Shown here in pieces: positions 41,605 to 46,990 of a DNA stretch of 46,990 nucleotides (position 1 is its first letter; each line of letters begins with the position of its first letter). The notes under the pieces were generated by a model. It did not search any database, had not been told where the DNA came from, and saw only the letters and a program-made list of their open reading frames with translations. The DNA comes from Wenzhouxiangella sp. (GTDB lineage: Bacteria > Pseudomonadota > Gammaproteobacteria > Xanthomonadales > Wenzhouxiangellaceae), in the NCBI GenBank assembly GCA_007123575.1, contig SKKV01000123.1, forward strand, positions 1 through 46,990. Reading direction: 5' to 3'. The translations under genes and the position numbers were made by a program.

Positions 41605-43479
41605 ATGGACCCGGGCCTCCTCAAGTACTACAACACCGAATTACAGCACTTGCGCGAGCTGGGCGGAGAGTTCGCCAACGAATATCCAAAAATTGCCGGG
41701 CGTCTTGGACTGGAAGAGTTTGAGTGTGCCGATCCTTACGTCGAGCGCTTGTTGGAAGGATTTGCCTTTCTTACGGCGCGCCTGCAGCTCAAGATCGATC
41801 GCGAATACGAAAAGTTTACCCAGCACCTGTTCGAGGTGGTGTACCCGCACTTCCTTGCGCCAACGCCGTCGATGAGTGTCGTTCAGTTTGTGCCGGACCT
41901 GAGTGAGGGCTCACTGGCTGAAGGTTTCGATATTGACACCGACACGGCACTTCGAGGGCAGATTGGCCGAGGGGAACAGACCGCTTGCGAGTTTCGAACG
42001 CGTCAGAAAACGACGCTGTGGCCACTGGAAGTCAGCCAGGCCAGTTTTCTACCCACGCGCGGTGATGTTGCCGCGTTGGGGGTTGACCTGCCAGATGGGG
42101 TCAGATCTGGGCTACGCCTTCGCTTTTCGATGACCGCCGGTCTGTCAGTGGGAGACTTGCGGCTCGATGACCTCGAGTTTTACCTAAAGGGCAGCGGCGA
42201 AATTGTTTCCAGGTTGATGGAACAGCTGCATGCAGGTTGCCTCGGCTTCCAGGCGCGCTCGCGCCATCAGGGCCAGTTCAAGTCTGTTCGTCAGCCTGGC
42301 GAACAGGTCGAGATGCCTGGTTTTGCCCGCGACGAGGCCATGCTGCCGTATGGCTACCGTTCGTTTCAAGGTTACCGGTTGGTCCAGGAATATTTTGCCT
42401 TTCCGGAACGCTTCCGTTTTGCCCGCCTGAAAGGGTTGGCAGCCGCGTTGCGTGAGTCTGAAGCAGAGGACTTTGAGGTCATCTTGTTTTTTGATCGGCC
42501 CGCTGACCTTCTTGATAATCGCATTGATGTCGAAAACTTTCTACTATTCTGCGCGCCGGCGATCAACCTGTTCCCTCGTCACTGCGACAGAATTCACGTC
42601 ACACGGCAAAATACCGAGCTGCACGTGATACCGGACCGCACGCGGCCCATGGATTTCGAAGTGCACAGCGTGATGGAAGTCAAGGGCTTCAGTGCGGGCG
42701 TGACCGAAGCGCGCGAGTACAAGCCCTTCTTCTGGTCCCATGATCGTGCCTCGGATCGGTCGCAAACTGCCTTTTTTACCCAGCGCAGGGAAGCGCGCAA
42801 GCTCTCCAGCCGTCAGCAGCGAAACGGGCCCCGTTCCAGCTATGTTGGCAGCGAGCTGTTTATCAGTGTCGTGGACGGCATGAATGAACCGTTTACCGAC
42901 AAGATCAAGCAGGTAGCGGTGCGTGCACTATGCACCAACCGAGACCTGCCGCTGCACATGCCAGTCAGCGGTGCCGGTGATTTTTCGCTGCTGGATAGTG
43001 CGCCGGTGGCCAATGTTCGCTGTGTTTCAGGTCCAACCAGCCCGCGGCCGCGTCTGCCGTCTGGCGATGTTTCATGGCGTCTGCTCAGCCACTTGAACCT
43101 GAATTACCTCTCTTTGCTGGGGGAGGATGAAGGAAACGGCGCGGCCTCCCTGCGTGAAATGCTCGAGTTATATGCCGATTTGTCTGACCCAGCGCTGAAG
43201 CGTCAGGTTGAGGGGCTGGCCGGGATTATGGTCGAGCCCGTGATAAGGCGCTTGCCCTTGCGAGGCCCGATCACGGCGGGACGAGGGCTTCGCATTGACC
43301 TGACCCTGGATGAGACCTGCTTTGAAGGCTTGGGGATTTTTCTTCTGGGCCGCATCCTGAGCGAGTTTCTGGCTCGCTACGCCAGCATCAATTCGTTCAC
43401 CGAAACGCGCATTCTTTCCACCGACCGAGGCGAAATCGTGAGATGGCCACTGAAGACCGGACGCAGATTGACGATTTGA
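41605..43479 (+). CDS. tssF: T6SS baseplate protein TssF
   Basis: TssF forms the wedge core with TssG. It starts MDPGLLKYYNTELQHLRELGGEFANEYPKIAGRLGL (over residues 1-36), the standard TssF opening, and later has YVERLLEGFAFLTARLQLKID and the C-terminal ITAGRGLRIDLTLDE and FLLGRILSEFLARYASINSF. 624 residues is normal. It overlaps tssG by 37 bases, which points to coupled synthesis of the two wedge proteins. No clear ribosome site precedes it, so coupling to tssE is also likely. Confidence 0.96.
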   Translation: MDPGLLKYYNTELQHLRELGGEFANEYPKIAGRLGLEEFECADPYVERLLEGFAFLTARLQLKIDREYEKFTQHLFEVVYPHFLAPTPSMSVVQFVPDLSEGSLAEGFDIDTDTALRGQIGRGEQTACEFRTRQKTTLWPLEVSQASFLPTRGDVAALGVDLPDGVRSGLRLRFSMTAGLSVGDLRLDDLEFYLKGSGEIVSRLMEQLHAGCLGFQARSRHQGQFKSVRQPGEQVEMPGFARDEAMLPYGYRSFQGYRLVQEYFAFPERFRFARLKGLAAALRESEAEDFEVILFFDRPADLLDNRIDVENFLLFCAPAINLFPRHCDRIHVTRQNTELHVIPDRTRPMDFEVHSVMEVKGFSAGVTEAREYKPFFWSHDRASDRSQTAFFTQRREARKLSSRQQRNGPRSSYVGSELFISVVDGMNEPFTDKIKQVAVRALCTNRDLPLHMPVSGAGDFSLLDSAPVANVRCVSGPTSPRPRLPSGDVSWRLLSHLNLNYLSLLGEDEGNGAASLREMLELYADLSDPALKRQVEGLAGIMVEPVIRRLPLRGPITAGRGLRIDLTLDETCFEGLGIFLLGRILSEFLARYASINSFTETRILSTDRGEIVRWPLKTGRRLTI

Positions 43480-44516
43480 TCCTGCGCCTGGAGCAGGAAC
43501 CATCGTCATATGGCTTCTACCAGGCGCTTCGCCTGGTAGAAGCAGCTAGTCCGGATGCGCCAGGATTCGGTCGGTCAAGAAGGGCGCGGCACGACCCCAT
43601 TCGCCTGGGTCAGCAGCCCTACCTGCAGTTTGCGCCATCCACATTGAGTGGTGTTGGTCGTGGTAACCAGCATCGGCCAGCCAGGCTGTTTCAAAATTTT
43701 CATGGCTTGTTCGGCCCCAACGGACCTTTACCGGTGCATCTGACCGAATTCGCCATGGAGCGGCAGCTGTCTTTCCGCGACCCGACCGTGGCGCGTTTTT
43801 GCGACATCTTTCATCATCGGCTGCTGTCCTTGTTTTACCGGATCTGGGCCGATGCTGAACCTGCCGTCTGCGAAGATCGACCGCGTCACAATCGCTTTGA
43901 CAAGTACATCGGTGCACTGGCTGGTTTCGGCACACCTGGTCTTGGCAACAAAGACGCCATGCCCGATTTGGCCAGGCGCTTTCACGCCGGTCACATGGCC
44001 CGTCAGACCCGTAATGCCGACGGTCTGCTCGGCATGCTTTCTCAACAGTTCGCCATGCCCGTAGGCTTGGAAGAATATCAGCCGGAGTGGTTGGAATTGC
44101 CGGAAGAAAGCCGCCTTTACCTCGGCCGTTCGCGCCTGACCGGCATCCTGGGTGAAAATGCAGTCATTGGTGAGCGGTCATTTGAGCGGCAGTTCCGCTT
44201 TGCCCTGGTTTTCGGGCCGCTGAGCCGCGACCAATTCGAGCGCATGTTGCCCAATCGTCCGTCAGCCAGCCGGCTGAATGCCATCGTGCACAACTATGTT
44301 GGCCTGGAATTCGGTTGGGAATACCGAATGTTTATTCCCGAATCCGAGAAACCAGTTACCCAGCTTGGCCGGTACGGTGAGCTGGGCTATTCGACTTGGC
44401 TGCATGGTCAGCGTGATGGCGATGAGTTCGTTGACTTTTTTCACAGCCCTTCTTTTCAATCCAGCCTGAGCGAGACTAAACATGGCAGAGATATCCCGCG
44501 TCGCACTGTTCAATAA
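43443..44516 (+). CDS. tssG: T6SS baseplate protein TssG
   Basis: TssG completes the baseplate wedge. Family marks include YGFYQALRLVEAASPDAPGFG, NFHGLFGPNGPLPVHLTEFA, FCDIFHHRLLSLFYRIW and the C-terminal RLNAIVHNYVGLEFGWEYR. 357 residues. It starts within tssF and overlaps tssH by 35 bases; the tssF-tssG-tssH chain therefore has no free spacer. Confidence 0.95.
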   Translation: MATEDRTQIDDLILRLEQEPSSYGFYQALRLVEAASPDAPGFGRSRRARHDPIRLGQQPYLQFAPSTLSGVGRGNQHRPARLFQNFHGLFGPNGPLPVHLTEFAMERQLSFRDPTVARFCDIFHHRLLSLFYRIWADAEPAVCEDRPRHNRFDKYIGALAGFGTPGLGNKDAMPDLARRFHAGHMARQTRNADGLLGMLSQQFAMPVGLEEYQPEWLELPEESRLYLGRSRLTGILGENAVIGERSFERQFRFALVFGPLSRDQFERMLPNRPSASRLNAIVHNYVGLEFGWEYRMFIPESEKPVTQLGRYGELGYSTWLHGQRDGDEFVDFFHSPSFQSSLSETKHGRDIPRRTVQ

Positions 44517-46990
44517 ACTCAACAAGACCTGCTACAAGGCCATTGAAAGTGCCACCGTGTTCTGCAAAATGCGGGGCAACCCCTATGTTGAACTGGTTCA
44601 CTGGTTTCAGCAGATACTGCAGCTTGAGCATTCTGACCTTCAGCTCATCATTCGCCATTTCGAACTCGATCACTCGAGGTTGGCCAAAGATATGACCGAA
44701 GCGCTGGACCGCCTGCCGCGCGGGGCATCGTCGATATCTGACCTGTCAGCCCACCTGGAGGAAGCGGTTGAGCGGGCCTGGGTCTGGGCCTCGTTGCTTT
44801 ATGGGGCCCAAAAGGTGCGCTCCGGCCACCTGGTGCTGGGCATTTTGAAAACCAAGGGCCTGAACAATGCGCTGCTTGGTGTTTCAGACGAGTTTCGCAA
44901 GATCAAACCAGAACAGCTCAGCGATGAGTTTGGCAGCATAACATCAGGCTCGCCAGAAGAAGCAGACCAGGGTCTGGGGCCGCAGGGCGAGCCGGGGGAG
45001 GCTTCGGACGCGATCGCCAAGCGCGGTGATGGAAAACAGGATGCGCTTAATCAGTTCTCGATCGATCTGACCGAAAAGGCGCGAAACGGCGGCATTGACG
45101 AGATTGTTGGCAGGGATGAGGAAATCCGACAGATCGTCGATATTCTAATGCGCCGCAAGCAGAACAACCCGATTCTTACGGGCGAAGCCGGTGTGGGTAA
45201 AACCGCAGCCGTGGAAGGATTTGCGTTGCGCATCGCTCGCGGCGAAGTGCCGCCTACCTTACTTAACGTCACTGTGAGGACCCTGGATGTCGGGTTGCTT
45301 CAAGCCGGTGCCAGCATGAAAGGCGAATTCGAGAATCGCCTGAAGAACGTCATCGAAGAGGTCCAGTCTTCGCCAAAGCCGATTATTTTGTTCATCGATG
45401 AAGCCCATACACTGATTGGAGCCGGGGGTGCGGCCGGCACGGGGGATGCTGCCAACTTGCTCAAGCCCGCATTGGCGCGCGGCGAGCTGCGCACCATTGC
45501 GGCAACAACCTGGGCCGAATACAAGAAGCACATCGAGAAGGATCCGGCCCTGACTCGACGCTTCCAGGTGGTCAAGATCGGCGAGCCGTCGGTGCCCAAT
45601 GCTATCCGGATGATGCGCGCCATTTCGCCGGCCATGGAAAAGCACCACAAGGTGTTGATTCTTGACGAGGCCTTGGAAGCCTCGGTCAAGCTCTCCAGCC
45701 GCTATATTCCCGACCGCCAGCTGCCTGACAAGTCGATCAGCCTGCTGGATACAGCCAGTGCTCGTGTCGCGACCGCCTTGCACGCGGTGCCGGCGGAGCT
45801 GGAGGATTGTCGCCGCAATATCCAGGCCCTGGAGCTGGAGCTGCAGATCATCGGCCGCGAGCAGGATATCGGTATTCCTGTCGGCGATCGTACCGAACGT
45901 GTTGAGGCAGCCCTGACTGAGGAGCGTGAGCGATGCAAGGCGCTGGAAGCGCGCTGGGAACAGGAAAAGGAACTGGTTCGCCAGATCCTCGAGATTCGGC
46001 AGCAGCTGCATCCTGAAAAAGAAGTTGCCAAGGAAGCTGCCGAAGCAGTTGCCGAAGCGCAAGGCGAAGAAATCGCCGAGCCGGTCGAGGCAGAGGATGG
46101 AATGGATCGTGAAGCGCTGCTGGCTGAGCTGGAAAAGCTGCACGACCAACTGGCTGAAGTGCAGGGTGACCACCCCTTGCTGCATCCGGCCGTGGACGAG
46201 CAATCCATCGCCAGCGTTGTCGCAGACTGGACAGGCATCCCGGTTGGACGCATGGTCAAGGATGAAATCCGTACCGTGCTCAATCTGGAGCAAACGCTGT
46301 CGCAGCGGGTTGTCGGTCAAGACCATGCCCTGGCCATGATTGCCCGTCGCATTCAGACCGCGCGTGCGCGCCTGGACAATCCCAGCAAGCCGATTGGCGT
46401 TTTCCTGCTGGCCGGTCCCTCCGGTGTCGGCAAGACCGAAACCGCCTTGACCCTGGCCGAAACACTCTACGGTGGTGAGCGAAATCTGATCACCATCAAC
46501 ATGAGCGAGTTCCAGGAAGCCCACACCGTGTCCACCCTCAAGGGTGCACCGCCCGGATATGTCGGCTACGGTGAAGGTGGTATTTTGACCGAAGCCGTTC
46601 GGCGCAAGCCCTACAGCGTGGTGCTGCTTGACGAGGTCGAAAAAGCGCACTCCGACGTGCATGAGATCTTTTTCCAGGTCTTCGACAAAGGCGTCATGGA
46701 AGATGGCGAAGGGCGCCTGATTGACTTCAAGAACACCATTATTCTGCTGACCTCGAACGTCGGCAGCGACCTGATCATGAATATGTGCCAGGATCCTGAC
46801 CTGATGCCCGAATCCGAGGGGCTTGCCAAGTCTTTGCGAGAGCCGCTTTTGAAAGTCTTTCCGGCCGCCCTGCTCGGCCGCCTGGTCGTGATTCCCTACT
46901 ATCCGCTGAGTGACGAGGTGCTAGAGCAGATTGCCCGTCTGCAGCTCGGTCGGATTGAAACACGGGTCACCGAGCACTACGGCGTACCGT
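44482..46990 (+). CDS. tssH: T6SS sheath-recycling ATPase TssH (ClpV), 3' end outside window
   Basis: ClpV is the AAA+ disaggregase that dismantles contracted TssBC sheath. 836 codons are visible. The N-terminal domain (MAEISRVALFNKLNKTCYKA) is the ClpV type that binds TssC. AAA module 1 has Walker A GEAGVGKT at 234-241 and Walker B ILFIDEAHTLIGAGG. A middle coiled coil follows (about 430-560). AAA module 2 has GPSGVGKT at 645-652, GAPPGYVGYGEGG as the pore loop and VVLLDEVEKAH. The frame is still open at the right edge, about 40-60 residues short of the usual end. vgrG often comes next. Confidence 0.96.
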   Translation, partial: MAEISRVALFNKLNKTCYKAIESATVFCKMRGNPYVELVHWFQQILQLEHSDLQLIIRHFELDHSRLAKDMTEALDRLPRGASSISDLSAHLEEAVERAWVWASLLYGAQKVRSGHLVLGILKTKGLNNALLGVSDEFRKIKPEQLSDEFGSITSGSPEEADQGLGPQGEPGEASDAIAKRGDGKQDALNQFSIDLTEKARNGGIDEIVGRDEEIRQIVDILMRRKQNNPILTGEAGVGKTAAVEGFALRIARGEVPPTLLNVTVRTLDVGLLQAGASMKGEFENRLKNVIEEVQSSPKPIILFIDEAHTLIGAGGAAGTGDAANLLKPALARGELRTIAATTWAEYKKHIEKDPALTRRFQVVKIGEPSVPNAIRMMRAISPAMEKHHKVLILDEALEASVKLSSRYIPDRQLPDKSISLLDTASARVATALHAVPAELEDCRRNIQALELELQIIGREQDIGIPVGDRTERVEAALTEERERCKALEARWEQEKELVRQILEIRQQLHPEKEVAKEAAEAVAEAQGEEIAEPVEAEDGMDREALLAELEKLHDQLAEVQGDHPLLHPAVDEQSIASVVADWTGIPVGRMVKDEIRTVLNLEQTLSQRVVGQDHALAMIARRIQTARARLDNPSKPIGVFLLAGPSGVGKTETALTLAETLYGGERNLITINMSEFQEAHTVSTLKGAPPGYVGYGEGGILTEAVRRKPYSVVLLDEVEKAHSDVHEIFFQVFDKGVMEDGEGRLIDFKNTIILLTSNVGSDLIMNMCQDPDLMPESEGLAKSLREPLLKVFPAALLGRLVVIPYYPLSDEVLEQIARLQLGRIETRVTEHYGVP

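Noticed and set aside
45259..46662. A 467-residue open frame on the - strand in the tssH region
   Set aside because: The + strand encodes an uninterrupted ClpV with both AAA modules, so the reverse frame is a shadow.
1..46990. CRISPR array, tRNA, IS element, prophage or attachment site
   Set aside because: No regularly spaced repeats, cloverleaf, transposase or integrase, and no paired terminal repeats were seen on either strand.

Overview
The window is about 47 kb of GC-rich (roughly 60%) chromosomal DNA from a gammaproteobacterium. The evidence is the gene order. The run mutL-miaA-hfq-hflX-hflK-hflC-purA is a classic gammaproteobacterial block. The run serC-pheA-hisC-aroA-cmk-rpsA-ihfB-lapA-lapB matches the Pseudomonas/Xanthomonadales-Chromatiales arrangement. 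A member of the Chromatiales/Xanthomonadales side (Wenzhouxiangella-like) is my guess from protein flavour; the sequence alone does not settle the genus. Nearly every gene is on the + strand. The exceptions are a pair of cytochrome c genes and one small gene inside the secretion cluster. I saw no tRNA, rRNA, CRISPR array, insertion sequence or prophage.

Layout. (1) 1-6402: the end of mutL, then miaA, hfq, hflX, hflK, hflC and purA (mismatch repair, tRNA modification, RNA chaperone, ribosome-splitting GTPase, FtsH-protease modulators, AMP synthesis). (2) 6431-13036: serS, serC, pheA, hisC, aroA and cmk, mostly overlapping or close-packed, for serine and aromatic/histidine amino acid synthesis plus CMP kinase; no tyrA is present between hisC and aroA. 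(3) 13037-16758: rpsA with a structured leader, ihfB, lapA and lapB. (4) 16761-20718: a polyprenyl-phosphate sugar-1-phosphate transferase (WbpL type), a WbpM-type nucleotide-sugar dehydratase and an esterase, at the place where Pseudomonas carries its O-antigen cluster. (5) 20762-25746: nfuA, two small cytochromes c on the - strand, a glutaryl-CoA dehydrogenase and a fused alpha/beta 2-oxoacid dehydrogenase E1.

(6) 25842 to the right edge: a nearly complete type VI secretion system (T6SS) related in content to Pseudomonas aeruginosa HSI-I. The first co-directional block is tagH(fha)-tssJ-tssK-tssL-tssM-tagF-pppA, covering the membrane complex, baseplate TssK and post-translational control. 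The second is tssA-tssB-tssC-hcp-tagJ-tssE-tssF-tssG-tssH(clpV), covering sheath, tube, baseplate and recycling ATPase. The ClpV gene runs off the right end. PppA, TagF and the FHA protein are the usual partners of a threonine kinase PpkA, which is not in the window; VgrG, PAAR and effectors are also not seen and may lie beyond the edge. Between the blocks sits an unrecognised 88-residue gene on the opposite strand. It has its own promoter-like sequence and overlaps the 3' end of pppA.

The points most worth checking are this small antisense gene, the non-standard CTG start inferred for hflX, the terminator-like and mutually exclusive hairpins in the rpsA leader, the strong hairpin directly after hcp, the repeated DE[FW]DSLL motif in the acidic linker of the FHA protein, and the reduced wbpL-wbpM locus. 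All functions are read from sequence motifs and gene order; nothing here was searched against a database.
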